Shown piece by piece: positions 16,509-24,547 of a DNA stretch of 64,000 bases. The translations under genes and the position numbers were made by a program. The stretch comes from Methylotenera sp. (GTDB taxonomy: Bacteria > Pseudomonadota > Gammaproteobacteria > Burkholderiales > Methylophilaceae), in contig JADGRO010000019.1 of NCBI GenBank assembly GCA_017880905.1, positions 1 to 64,000 of the forward strand, read 5' to 3'. The notes under the pieces were generated by a model that saw only the letters and a list, made by a program, of their open reading frames with translations, ran no database searches and had not been told where the DNA came from. Each line of letters starts with the position of its first letter. Position 1 is the stretch's first letter.

Positions 16509-17618
16509 TTAATTACAACCTGTTTCTTTTTGAGCTTCGGCACGAATTTCTACGCGACGGTTAGGTTGTAAGCAAGCAATCAACTTCTTAGTAACTTTTT
16601 TACCACTACATTGAACGACTGGGTCTGCTTTACCTTTACCAGATGAAGAGATGATTGAAGAATCTACCCCCTGTGCTACTAAGTAATCTGCAACTTGTTT
16701 AGCACGACGCTCTGAAAGTTTTTGGTTGTAAGCATCGGAACCAATACGGTCTGTATAGCCCGTCACAATTACAGCCTTGAGTTCTGGGTTAGCTTTAATT
16801 TTAGCCGCTGCATCGTCTAGTGCTGCTTTACCTTCTGCTTTCAGGTTAGCTTTATCGAAACCAAACAGTTTTTCAGCACCTACAGTAATTGTATCCATTT
16901 GCGGAATACATTTTACTGGTTCTGGCTCTGGAGCTGGCGCCGGTGCTGGTTCTGGAGCTGGTTCAACCGCAGCAATTGGAGCCGGCTCAGGAGCAGGCTC
17001 GGCAACTACTGGAGCTGGCGCGCCAAAACGGATAAGGCCGCCTAAACTCAGCAATGTGTTTGCAATTGTGCCATTAGCATCTACGTTACCGGCGTTTGGT
17101 ACTGGATTCGTTGTAGCTTTACTCCATTGCTCACGTAAATCAGCCTGTATCCCTATATTGTCAGTGAACAAATATTGAGCACCCAAACCAATGTTACCTA
17201 GCCAAGAGGTTTTTGAACCATCAGTGATACCGACACCTGAGTAATTTGCTCTATTACGAGCCGCCCCCAAACCCGCGAGCAGGAATGGGCGGAATTTATC
17301 ACGGCTGAACATGTATAACGCGTCCAAACCTAAAGTTGTTTGTTTGTAGCGGCCACCGGCACCAGCGACGCCAGTATCTTCACTTGCAGTGTTGTAACCC
17401 AAGCCACCTTGCACATCCCAGCTAGGGCTTAATTCCTTGCCTAATTTGATAAAAGCACCGTAGCCACTACTATCTGCTTGCAAATCATTATCAGCGTGCA
17501 TATAGCTAACACCCGGCACTGCGTACCACGCGCCGCGAAACATATCTTCAGCAGACGCCGCAAAGGCTGTGAGGCTGAGCGTTGCAGTTATAGCAAGACC
17601 GACTATTTTCTTATTCAT
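16509..17618 (-). CDS. ompA: OmpA-family outer membrane protein
   Basis: The 369-residue precursor has a Sec signal peptide (MNKKIVGLAITATLSLTAFA, cleavage after ASA), an N-terminal eight-strand-type beta barrel (about residues 25-205), and a Pro/Ala/Glu linker (about 207-240). A C-terminal OmpA peptidoglycan-binding domain follows, with TGYTDRIGSDAYNQKLSERR and NRRVEIRAE. Two Cys pairs in the C-terminal region may form disulfides. It anchors the outer membrane to the wall. GAGGAG lies 7 bases before the ATG, a promoter with a TATAGT -10 lies just upstream, and a strong terminator follows, so this is a single-gene unit. It has strongly biased codons, as for an abundant protein. Confidence 0.93.
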   Translation of the reverse strand: MNKKIVGLAITATLSLTAFAASAEDMFRGAWYAVPGVSYMHADNDLQADSSGYGAFIKLGKELSPSWDVQGGLGYNTASEDTGVAGAGGRYKQTTLGLDALYMFSRDKFRPFLLAGLGAARNRANYSGVGITDGSKTSWLGNIGLGAQYLFTDNIGIQADLREQWSKATTNPVPNAGNVDANGTIANTLLSLGGLIRFGAPAPVVAEPAPEPAPIAAVEPAPEPAPAPAPEPEPVKCIPQMDTITVGAEKLFGFDKANLKAEGKAALDDAAAKIKANPELKAVIVTGYTDRIGSDAYNQKLSERRAKQVADYLVAQGVDSSIISSSGKGKADPVVQCSGKKVTKKLIACLQPNRRVEIRAEAQKETGCN

Positions 17619-17662
17619 TGTAAAACTCCTCGTAAATAAACATCAAACCATCCAATAGTTAA

Positions 17663-17691
17663 ACTATACTTAATCTACTTTAACTATGCAA
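17663..17691 (-). promoter_or_regulatory. ompA promoter with overlapping 9-bp inverted repeat
   Basis: On the minus strand TTGCAT (17691-17686), 17 bases and TATAGT (17668-17663) form a sigma-70-type promoter whose -35 box lies in the last codons of the upstream mfnB-like gene. A perfect 9-base inverted repeat, ATAGTTAAA (17655-17663) and TTTAACTAT (17679-17687), surrounds the -10 box. It may be an operator. No other terminator separates the upstream operon from ompA. Confidence 0.5.
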
Positions 17692-18408
17692 CGATAACTC
17701 TAAGATTCCTTGAGCTTTTACATCAAATTTGTTGTGCATACGCAACATATCTTTGACTTCGATGACTTTGCCACTTGATAATGCTTCAATTCTACTCGAA
17801 TTTTCGCACACACCGCCTCTAAAACCAATGTATGTAGGATTTATTTTGTGAAGCAACTCTATATATTGTGGTTTTAATGAACCCGCCAAACCTGACTTCA
17901 AATGATTTTTTTCGCACAGGTCTACAAATTTTTGCAACACCTGTATTGTTTGCACTGTCAACAAGTCATTGTGCTTAGTTTTGGTATCTAACATCGCGCC
18001 ATAAAAATCTGCTTTTTGTAATATCGGTAATAAATTTAAATCTAAAGCATCATCAGCAAAAAATACCGCGACAATTTTTATACCCACAATGGTAAGTTTA
18101 GCCATTTCAATCAAAAAATTTTCATCGTAAAATAGCGGGGATACCGCAATTTTAATGAGGTCAATGCCCATTTCCGCGCGCGCTTCGATATCCAAAATCA
18201 AGTCATTTAATCTAACATGCTGCTCTCCTACCGTTGCACTTAAAATGCAAAAACCATCAATCGCTGCAATAATTCGCCCGGTTTCTTCTACATCTAAAGC
18301 ACCCAACGCGCCCACACCGGGGTCTTTCAAATCAATAATATCCACGTTGGCGCTAAATGCCAGTAAGGCTTCTTCGACATTTTTTACACTGATTAATAAT
18401 TGCATCAT
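17680..18408 (-). CDS. mfnB: MfnB-like (5-formylfuran-3-yl)methyl phosphate synthase (DUF556)
   Basis: The 242-residue protein is a TIM-barrel member of the family that condenses two glyceraldehyde-3-phosphates into the furan precursor of methanofuran. Visible motifs are LISVKNVEEAL, the DIIDLKDPGVGALG block whose Lys corresponds to the Schiff-base lysine of the archaeal enzyme, LIKIAVSP, DTKTK and the C-terminal YIGFRGGVC. In methylotrophic bacteria this would feed synthesis of methylofuran, the formyl carrier of the Fhc complex. The start ATG overlaps the DUF447 stop (ATGATG, positions 18408 or 18405); counting from the second ATG puts the key Lys at 27. GGAGAA precedes it. It is the last gene of a coupled four-gene set. 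Confidence 0.88.
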   Translation of the reverse strand: MMQLLISVKNVEEALLAFSANVDIIDLKDPGVGALGALDVEETGRIIAAIDGFCILSATVGEQHVRLNDLILDIEARAEMGIDLIKIAVSPLFYDENFLIEMAKLTIVGIKIVAVFFADDALDLNLLPILQKADFYGAMLDTKTKHNDLLTVQTIQVLQKFVDLCEKNHLKSGLAGSLKPQYIELLHKINPTYIGFRGGVCENSSRIEALSSGKVIEVKDMLRMHNKFDVKAQGILELSLHS

Positions 18409-18980
18409 GCTTGATTTTCTCCGGTTTGATCCGCATAAAAATTATCGATTTTTTCTATCAACCAGCCCCAAGCTTCCTTTTCACGCTCGCCAGCGGTTTT
18501 ATCAATAGCAATTTTTAGATATTGCAATTCGGTTTGAATTTTCTCGCGCGGTAGCATATGCAATCGGCTTACCAGTACCGCCAATTCTATCACTGCAGCT
18601 TGTGCGCGATTAAACCCTGCAAAAGGCTTATGATTGAATTCTGCCACTTTCATCATTACTAATTGCGGGCGCATCGCATCATCGCGCACTTCATCCAACG
18701 CTAATTCAACATGCGCCAGACAATCTACAAGCCTAAAACCCTCGATTATATTGGTCTCTACGAGCTGCCATGGCTGCCTTTTAGTGAGCGCCCCAGCAAA
18801 AACGCGCACGTCGTCGGATAAATTCATTACTGCACACTTGGTTGCTAGAATATTGTTTAATGAAGTTGATGGCTTATAGGGCGAAATGACAACACAGCCA
18901 GCTTCGTGACGTACTCCAAATGGCGTTACATATGGCTTCCCATCTTCATCAACACTAGTCACAATTGTTTCAAAAATCAT
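18405..18980 (-). CDS. DUF447-family protein linked to C1-cofactor synthesis
   Basis: This 191-residue cytosolic protein begins IFETIVTSVDEDGKPYVTPFGV, the typical opening of DUF447, which resembles flavin-reductase-like split-barrel domains in its N-terminal half. The C-terminal half is helical (VIELAVLVSRLHMLPREKI; EAWGWLIEKIDNFY). The family occurs in methanogens and in methylotrophs with the H4MPT pathway, and its biochemical role is not established to my knowledge. It overlaps both neighbours by 4 bases (ATGA), so it is translated with the DHPS-like and MfnB-like genes. A flavin- or pterin-binding role in methylofuran or H4MPT synthesis is inference. Confidence 0.85.
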   Translation of the reverse strand: MIFETIVTSVDEDGKPYVTPFGVRHEAGCVVISPYKPSTSLNNILATKCAVMNLSDDVRVFAGALTKRQPWQLVETNIIEGFRLVDCLAHVELALDEVRDDAMRPQLVMMKVAEFNHKPFAGFNRAQAAVIELAVLVSRLHMLPREKIQTELQYLKIAIDKTAGEREKEAWGWLIEKIDNFYADQTGENQA

Positions 18981-20386
18981 TTTTTCTTAGCCTGTTTTTC
19001 TTTGATCGAAGCTTCGCGGTGTGCCACTTTTGCGCGTTTATCCTGTATCGTTGCGATACCCCACTGCAATTCTTCGTCTTGCACGTAGCGTTTGCCCAAT
19101 TGATGTGCAATTTGCGCACGTGCCAGTTCCACGCCCAAATAAAACGCGTGCGAGGCATCGTTTTCAATGCCCAATTTCGCATAAAATTTGAATGGGTCAA
19201 CATCTAATTGCAAGCCATCTCGGTTATATACATGCACACCCGCTTCACTCACCATAATACGAAAGCTGGGATCTTTAATTTGCGCTGCTATTTCTGCAAT
19301 TTCGTTCTTGTTATACGAAAATGGCTTTCTATCGTGCAAACCAAGCAATCCATTGCTATACCCGCGTGGCAAACGGCTATCTAATTTGGCACGATACATC
19401 ACCCGTCTAGCATTATCAGCTTCTGCAATTGCATTTATCGCGTGCGGACTCACCGAAGTCGCAAGCACCGCATTAATATTGAGCTCGCTAATTAAACCAA
19501 ACAATACCGCATTAACGCCCGTCGTGTCGGCATCGGTCAGCTCGATCACATTGCCGATGCCCATCATAATTTGTATCTGCGGATATTTTTTACGCAGTTT
19601 GTGATAGCGCACAACTGATTCTGTCAAACCAAAATGAATCGGGTCTAAAATCGCATCCGATATAAATGGTTTGCCTTTTTTAAGGCAAATTTCAATCGCA
19701 CGATACAACGAAGGTAAATTACCCGGCTTGCTAGGAATCAATACTGGTATGGCTTTTATGGCATCGGCAACCCATAGCGTTTTTTCGGTTAAACTCAATA
19801 AATAATCTGCCCCTGCCTTGCCCGCCAACAGTAATTCGTCGGTGTTCATACTATCCACACTCACCTGAAAACCTGCTTTTTTTAAACCCTTGATGGCATC
19901 TGTCAAATGCACAAATGGTTTATTCGGCAAACAACCCAAATCAATCACATCGGCGCCTTGCGCCTTAAACTTTTTCGCTTTGGCAATAATTTGCGGTACG
20001 GTTAAATCGGGAGCATCCACAATCTCAGCAAAAATCTGCACGCTGTGCTGACTCAAATCGGGCGCTTTACCGCCTTGGCCAAAATATTGCGGCAAATCCT
20101 TCAAATCCTCTGGCCCGCGTTCTACCGGAATGCCATATTGACGATGCAATTGACTTAAATCGCCCTGACACAGGCCGGGCAAAATCATTTTATTGGCTTT
20201 GCCCGTATTTTTGAGACGGCGCGTAATCATTTCCGGCGTCATCAACGCGGCCACGGAAACACCAATTTGTTCGACGCGATATTTGAACTTAGGTGTTTTT
20301 GGATTGGCTTGAACCTCGCTAAGCACCTTGTTCAGGCTTTTTTCGGCCAGCTTGCCTGTCAAAAATAATAAGCATTCGGTTTTCAC
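18977..20386 (-). CDS. Dihydropteroate synthase-like protein (DUF6513), H4MPT-linked
   Basis: The 469-residue protein has a DHPS-like TIM barrel in its middle (about residues 130-330: GADVIDLGCLP, VSVDSMNTDELLLAGKAGADYLLSLT, IMMGIGNVIELTDADT). It adds an N-terminal domain of about 120 residues and a C-terminal extension (GLLGLHDRKPFSYNKNEI...; YLGVELARAQI) not found in folate-pathway DHPS. Homologues occur only with tetrahydromethanopterin-type metabolism, so it is thought to act on methanopterin rather than folate; the reaction is unproven. Translation starts at a GTG that overlaps the DmrB stop (GTGA). The C-terminus is very Lys-rich. It sits in the coupled run dmrB-DUF6513-DUF447-mfnB. Confidence 0.85.
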   Translation of the reverse strand: MKTECLLFLTGKLAEKSLNKVLSEVQANPKTPKFKYRVEQIGVSVAALMTPEMITRRLKNTGKANKMILPGLCQGDLSQLHRQYGIPVERGPEDLKDLPQYFGQGGKAPDLSQHSVQIFAEIVDAPDLTVPQIIAKAKKFKAQGADVIDLGCLPNKPFVHLTDAIKGLKKAGFQVSVDSMNTDELLLAGKAGADYLLSLTEKTLWVADAIKAIPVLIPSKPGNLPSLYRAIEICLKKGKPFISDAILDPIHFGLTESVVRYHKLRKKYPQIQIMMGIGNVIELTDADTTGVNAVLFGLISELNINAVLATSVSPHAINAIAEADNARRVMYRAKLDSRLPRGYSNGLLGLHDRKPFSYNKNEIAEIAAQIKDPSFRIMVSEAGVHVYNRDGLQLDVDPFKFYAKLGIENDASHAFYLGVELARAQIAHQLGKRYVQDEELQWGIATIQDKRAKVAHREASIKEKQAKKK

Positions 20387-20931
20387 TTGATTTGGTTTAG
20401 TCTAGTATGAATAGCATGCGTTAATTCCGCCATATCGTTCACTACTGTTGTTGCCTCAAAATGTGCCAATTTTGCTACATTATCCAGATCAATTTGGCGC
20501 GGATACACTTTTACCATGTTATCACGCGGTGCTTCAGATTCTAGTTCTGGCGTAGTATCGCAAGCAAATATAATACTGGGAACACGTGTTTTTCCTGCCT
20601 GCGCAAATAGATTGGTTACTAAGCTATCAGAAAATCCATAGGCCATTTTTGCGATGGTATTTGAGGTGGCTGGCGCAATCACCAAGGTATGGTATTTACC
20701 TTCGTAAAACAGCTCAACAGGCACGCTACTGGCGGTTTTATCCTGATATACACGATGCTTTGTCGCTTCTAATTGTGGCTGAAAACCATATTGCTTGATG
20801 ATTTCTGCCGCTGCACGGCTTAAAAAAACATCCGCATTTTCAATAGATTGCAGAATTTCTAATGATTCGCGTAAATAATGGCCAGAACCGGTGATGGCCC
20901 ATGCAAGGCGTTGATTTGGATAATTAGCCAA
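20383..20931 (-). CDS. dmrB: DmrB-like flavoprotein, dihydromethanopterin reductase (acceptor)
   Basis: The 182-residue protein has the flavoprotein/HFCD fold: N-terminal LAWAITGSGHYLRESLEIL and the FMN-contact block LVIAPATSNTIAKMAYGFSD, then VPSIIFACDTTPE. This pattern matches the archaeoflavoprotein/DmrB family, which reduces dihydromethanopterin to the tetrahydro form with electrons from an external donor in some betaproteobacteria. That would be the last step of H4MPT-type cofactor synthesis. The start lies 2 bases after the purA stop and its own stop overlaps the GTG of the next gene. A PpcDC-type decarboxylase is the main alternative, but the length, neighbours and motif set favour DmrB. 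Confidence 0.82.
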   Translation of the reverse strand: MANYPNQRLAWAITGSGHYLRESLEILQSIENADVFLSRAAAEIIKQYGFQPQLEATKHRVYQDKTASSVPVELFYEGKYHTLVIAPATSNTIAKMAYGFSDSLVTNLFAQAGKTRVPSIIFACDTTPELESEAPRDNMVKVYPRQIDLDNVAKLAHFEATTVVNDMAELTHAIHTRLNQIK

Positions 20932-20933
20932 TT

Positions 20934-22253
20934 TTAATCAAACGGATGCTGTAGAACGATGGTTTCGTCACGTTCCGGGCCTGTTGATATAATTGCAATC
21001 GGCACGCCACATAAGGCTTCCAGACGTTTTAAATAATTTTGTGCATTTGTCGGCAAGCCATCCCAGGTTTTAACCCCAAAAGTGCTCTCTGACCAGCCTG
21101 CAACCCGCTCGTAGATTGGTTTACAACGTGCCACATCGTCTGCTCCGACAGGCAACAAATCCAATTTTTTGTCATCCAATTCATAACCCTTACAAATCTC
21201 CAATGTTTCGATGCCGTCTAACACGTCGAGCTTGGTGATGCACAGACCTGTAAGACCATTGATCCGCGCTGACCGGCGCAATGCAGCCGCATCAAACCAG
21301 CCACAACGACGCTTACGCTTGGTGACCGTACCGATTTCCTGACCTTTGGTGGACATTTGATAGCCCGGGCAATTTTCGGTTTCGATATCCAGTTCGCTAG
21401 GGAATGGTCCGCCGCCGACGCGCGTGGTATAGGCCTTGGTGATGCCTAACACGTAATGTAGCATATTGGCGCCAACACCCGTGCCCGCTGAGGCTTGGCC
21501 TGCAATGCAGTTACTGGAAGTCACGTACGGATAAGTGCCGTGGTCAATATCCAACAAGGAGCCTTGTGCACCTTCAAACAGCAAATTTTCGCCTCTAGCA
21601 TTGGCAGCGTAAAGCTCAGTGGAAACGTCTGCAATTAAAGGCTTGAGTGCGATTGCGTGTTGCATACTGGCATCATATTGCTGATTAAAATCAACAGGCC
21701 GTGCACCAAGATAATTAGCCAGCACAAAATTATGATAATCCATCACTTCGCGTAATTTTTCGGCAAAACGCTCAGGGTAAAACAAATCATAAACCCGCAA
21801 GGCGCGGCGCGCCACTTTATCTTCGTAAGTCGGACCGATGCCTTTGCCGGTCGTGCCGATTTTTTTATCGGCGCTCCGTTTGCCCTCGCGCGCAAGGTCT
21901 ATCGCTATATGGTGACTTAATATAAGTGGGCAACCTGGGCTGACTTTAAGGCGATTTTTAACTTCTAAACCACCTTTTTCCAACTCCGCAATTTCGCTTA
22001 ATAAGTGCCCAGCATCCAGCACCACGCCGTTGCCGATATAGCAATTGACACCACTACGCACAATGCCGGAAGGCACGAGGTTTAATTTATAAACTTTTTG
22101 TGCAGCGCCTTGGCCGACGACTAGCGTATGGCCTGCGTTGTGACCGCCTTGAAAGCGCACCACGCCTTGCGCATGATCGGTCAGCCAATCGACAATTTTA
22201 CCCTTGCCTTCATCGCCCCATTGCGTGCCAATCACTACTATGTTTTTTGCCAT
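20934..22253 (-). CDS. purA: Adenylosuccinate synthetase
   Basis: The 439-residue protein has all the PurA hallmarks: [17 protein letters not shown] (P-loop and catalytic Asp), [10 protein letters not shown] (catalytic His), [26 protein letters not shown] and the C-terminal [11 protein letters not shown]. It forms adenylosuccinate from IMP, aspartate and GTP, the first committed step to AMP. It lies 18 bases after hisZ and 2 before dmrB. The hisZ-purA pair downstream of hflKC is a common betaproteobacterial arrangement. Confidence 0.98.
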   Translation of the reverse strand: MAKNIVVIGTQWGDEGKGKIVDWLTDHAQGVVRFQGGHNAGHTLVVGQGAAQKVYKLNLVPSGIVRSGVNCYIGNGVVLDAGHLLSEIAELEKGGLEVKNRLKVSPGCPLILSHHIAIDLAREGKRSADKKIGTTGKGIGPTYEDKVARRALRVYDLFYPERFAEKLREVMDYHNFVLANYLGARPVDFNQQYDASMQHAIALKPLIADVSTELYAANARGENLLFEGAQGSLLDIDHGTYPYVTSSNCIAGQASAGTGVGANMLHYVLGITKAYTTRVGGGPFPSELDIETENCPGYQMSTKGQEIGTVTKRKRRCGWFDAAALRRSARINGLTGLCITKLDVLDGIETLEICKGYELDDKKLDLLPVGADDVARCKPIYERVAGWSESTFGVKTWDGLPTNAQNYLKRLEALCGVPIAIISTGPERDETIVLQHPFD

Positions 22254-22271
22254 AATTACTGTTATTTTTAA

Positions 22272-23432
22272 TTAATTTTTAAGCGCTTCAATTAACCACT
22301 CGCTATCGCGCAATACGAGTTGACTATCGCAATTAAGCTCGGCTACGTTGCTTTGTGAGTTAGGTAAAGCCTGAATCACCACCAAGCCATCTGCACGTAA
22401 GGCTTCGATTTCATTGAGTAGCGCTTTGTCATTGCCTTGTGGCGCCAAAATGGCTTTAGGCAAGCTGGCAGGGTCAAGCGCCGTCACAACACCGCGCAAA
22501 TCCAAGCTAAAACCTGTTGCAGGCCGTGCGCGACCAAACGCAATGCCAACTTCATCATAACGTCCGCCTAGTGCGACTGGGCCCGTGTAGCGCTGTGCGT
22601 AGGCCGCAAACACGATGCCGCTGTGGTAGTGATAGCCGCGTAATTCGCTTAAATCGAAACCTACTTGCACGTTTAAATCACTCAAATTAGCTGCAACAGC
22701 ACGCAAATCAGCCAACGCCTCGCTTATTGACGGTAGTTTGGGTAACATTTTTTCAGCTTTTTCTAAAATAGTGACATCCCCATTTAAGTCGGTTAAAGCA
22801 ATCAAAGCCTGCTGAATTGGCTTGTCTAAGGCATCCGCCAATTCAGCCACAACTGCTTTATCTTTACTTTGTAGCGCGGCGTAAAGTGCTTCTTCCAAAT
22901 CAACATTAATGTTGCCCGCCTGCACCAAACTTTCAAAAATCGCAACATGACTAAAATCGATGTGCATCTCTTGCAAACCCAATAACTGTAAGGCTTTAAT
23001 CATCAAACGTTGAATTTCGACGTCGCTCTCGATACCCGCGTGACCAAATAGCTCCGCGCCTACTTGCAGCGGCTCGCGTGTGCGGGCAAGGCCATCTGGC
23101 TTGGTGCGCAGCACGGTGCCTGCGTAACACAAACGACTCACGCCTTGTTGATTGAGCATATGTGCATCGATGCGGGCGGCCTGTGGTGTCATATCAGCAC
23201 GAATGCCCATAAGGCGACCTGTGAGCTGGTCCACTACCTTAAACGTGGCCAAATCGAGATCGTGGCCAGTGCCGGTGATGAGCGACTCTAAGTATTCCAA
23301 CGTGGGCGGAATTAAGTATTGATAACCGTGAACTTTAAATAAATCCAATAAGTTGCGGCGAAGCTGCTCTATGCGCGCGGCCTCAGCAGGCAGCACGTCT
23401 TCGATATATTCAGGAAGTAACCAGTTACGCAT
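22272..23432 (-). CDS. hisZ: HisZ, regulatory subunit of ATP phosphoribosyltransferase
   Basis: The 386-residue protein resembles a shortened histidyl-tRNA synthetase catalytic core: LLPEYIEDVLPAEAARIEQLRR at the start, RADMTPQAARI (motif 2 region) and ALGGRYDEVGIAFGRARPATGFSLDL near the end. It lacks the C-terminal anticodon-binding domain. HisZ activates short-form HisG at the first step of histidine synthesis, so the genome should encode a short HisG. The true tRNA synthetase HisS is separately present at 51595-52881, which supports the HisZ call. It starts 14 bases after the DUF2065 gene. Confidence 0.95.
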   Translation of the reverse strand: MRNWLLPEYIEDVLPAEAARIEQLRRNLLDLFKVHGYQYLIPPTLEYLESLITGTGHDLDLATFKVVDQLTGRLMGIRADMTPQAARIDAHMLNQQGVSRLCYAGTVLRTKPDGLARTREPLQVGAELFGHAGIESDVEIQRLMIKALQLLGLQEMHIDFSHVAIFESLVQAGNINVDLEEALYAALQSKDKAVVAELADALDKPIQQALIALTDLNGDVTILEKAEKMLPKLPSISEALADLRAVAANLSDLNVQVGFDLSELRGYHYHSGIVFAAYAQRYTGPVALGGRYDEVGIAFGRARPATGFSLDLRGVVTALDPASLPKAILAPQGNDKALLNEIEALRADGLVVIQALPNSQSNVAELNCDSQLVLRDSEWLIEALKN

Positions 23433-23446
23433 GCCGCTATTATAAG

Positions 23447-23632
23447 CTAGCGGCCTAAAAACATCAGCAATAAACCAGCAATAATTGAGATGAGGCCAAT
23501 AAAACGTAACTGACCATCCTTGAGTTCAATAAAGCGTTTAAATGTTTCACGCCAAGCTTGTGGAGCGATGAATGGCAGTAGGCCTTCAAACACCAGCATC
23601 AAGCCAAAAGCTAATAAAATGGTGGAATTCAA
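23447..23632 (-). CDS. DUF2065 small membrane protein
   Basis: This 61-residue protein has two hydrophobic helices (about residues 3-23, ILLAFGLMLVFEGLLPFIAP, and 41-59, LRFIGLISIIAGLLLMFLG) around a short polar loop with WRETFKRFIELKD. It is the YjeT-like DUF2065 family, which almost always sits after hflC. It lies 9 bases from hflC and 14 from hisZ. Function is unknown; an accessory role to the HflKC membrane complex is suggested only by constant neighbourhood. Confidence 0.9.
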   Translation of the reverse strand: MNSTILLAFGLMLVFEGLLPFIAPQAWRETFKRFIELKDGQLRFIGLISIIAGLLLMFLGR

Positions 23633-23641
23633 AGCGAAATC

Positions 23642-24535
23642 TTATTTTGCTAGTTTATTTTTCTGGCCGCCAGCGCTGCGCATATATTTGAAGAAATCAG
23701 AGTTTGGATCTAACACCATGACATCCGATTTATTTTTAAAGCTATTTTTGTAAGCTTCTTGACTACGGTAAAACGCATAAAACTCGGGATTTTTGCCGTA
23801 AGCTGCAGAATAGGTCTCTGCCGCGTTAGCATCACCGTCGCCCTTCACTTTTTGCGCATCTCGAAAGGCTTCAGCAATAATCACCTCGCGTTGTTTATCA
23901 GCATCGGCGCGAATCTTCTCAGATGCAGCAGCACCTTCTGAACGCAATTGTTTGGCAATACGTTCGCGTTCAGAAATCATGCGGTCATACACCGACTTAC
24001 TGATTTCCTCTGAATAATCAACACGTTTCAAGCGCACATCGACCACTTGAATGCCAATTTGACGTGCTTCTTTATCAGCTCTTTTACGTAAATTATCCAT
24101 AATAGCATCGCGTTCTCCCGCAATGACATCATGCACCGTACGCTTGCCAAATTCATAGCGAAACCCTGCATTCACCACCTTAGAAAGCCTGTCTTCTGCC
24201 GCAGCTTCGCCACCTTCTTTAATCGACACATAGTATTTTGCAGGGTCGATAATGCGCCATTTAACGAACGAATCGACCATCATATATTTGTTTTCGCTGG
24301 TGTTAAACTTGGCTGGGGCTTCCCAATCCAGCGTGACAATACGTTTTTCAAAATACTTTACATCTTCCACCAGAGGTGTTTTGAAATATAATCCGGGCTC
24401 TGTTTTAACTGCCACAATTTCGCCCAACCTAAATACCAAAGCGTATTCACGTTGGTCGACAGTAAAAACCGTCATGCTAAGCAGCACCAATACTAAAAAC
24501 AAACCGATTAAGAATATTCCAATATTTTTCATCAT
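23642..24535 (-). CDS. hflC: HflC, FtsH-modulating SPFH membrane protein
   Basis: The 297-residue protein has an N-terminal membrane anchor (IGIFLIGLFLVLVLLSMTVF), then an SPFH domain (VDQREYALVFRLGEIV, VVDVRLKRVDYSEEIS) and a long Ala/Glu/Lys coiled coil (SERERIAKQLRSEGAAASEK). It assembles with HflK into a periplasm-facing cage around FtsH and restrains FtsH proteolysis. It lies 12 bases after hflK. Two adjacent ATGs open the frame; either may be used. Confidence 0.96.
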   Translation of the reverse strand: MMKNIGIFLIGLFLVLVLLSMTVFTVDQREYALVFRLGEIVAVKTEPGLYFKTPLVEDVKYFEKRIVTLDWEAPAKFNTSENKYMMVDSFVKWRIIDPAKYYVSIKEGGEAAAEDRLSKVVNAGFRYEFGKRTVHDVIAGERDAIMDNLRKRADKEARQIGIQVVDVRLKRVDYSEEISKSVYDRMISERERIAKQLRSEGAAASEKIRADADKQREVIIAEAFRDAQKVKGDGDANAAETYSAAYGKNPEFYAFYRSQEAYKNSFKNKSDVMVLDPNSDFFKYMRSAGGQKNKLAK

Positions 24536-24547
24536 TTCACTTTCGCT

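Noticed and set aside
16900-17010. A tandem repeat in ompA (Pro/Ala/Glu linker)
   Set aside because: The DNA is low complexity because of the amino-acid composition; unit length and sequence drift, so it is a linker rather than a repeat element.
22272-23432. A second histidyl-tRNA synthetase
   Set aside because: It lacks the anticodon-binding domain, and hisS is present separately; the position next to purA fits hisZ.
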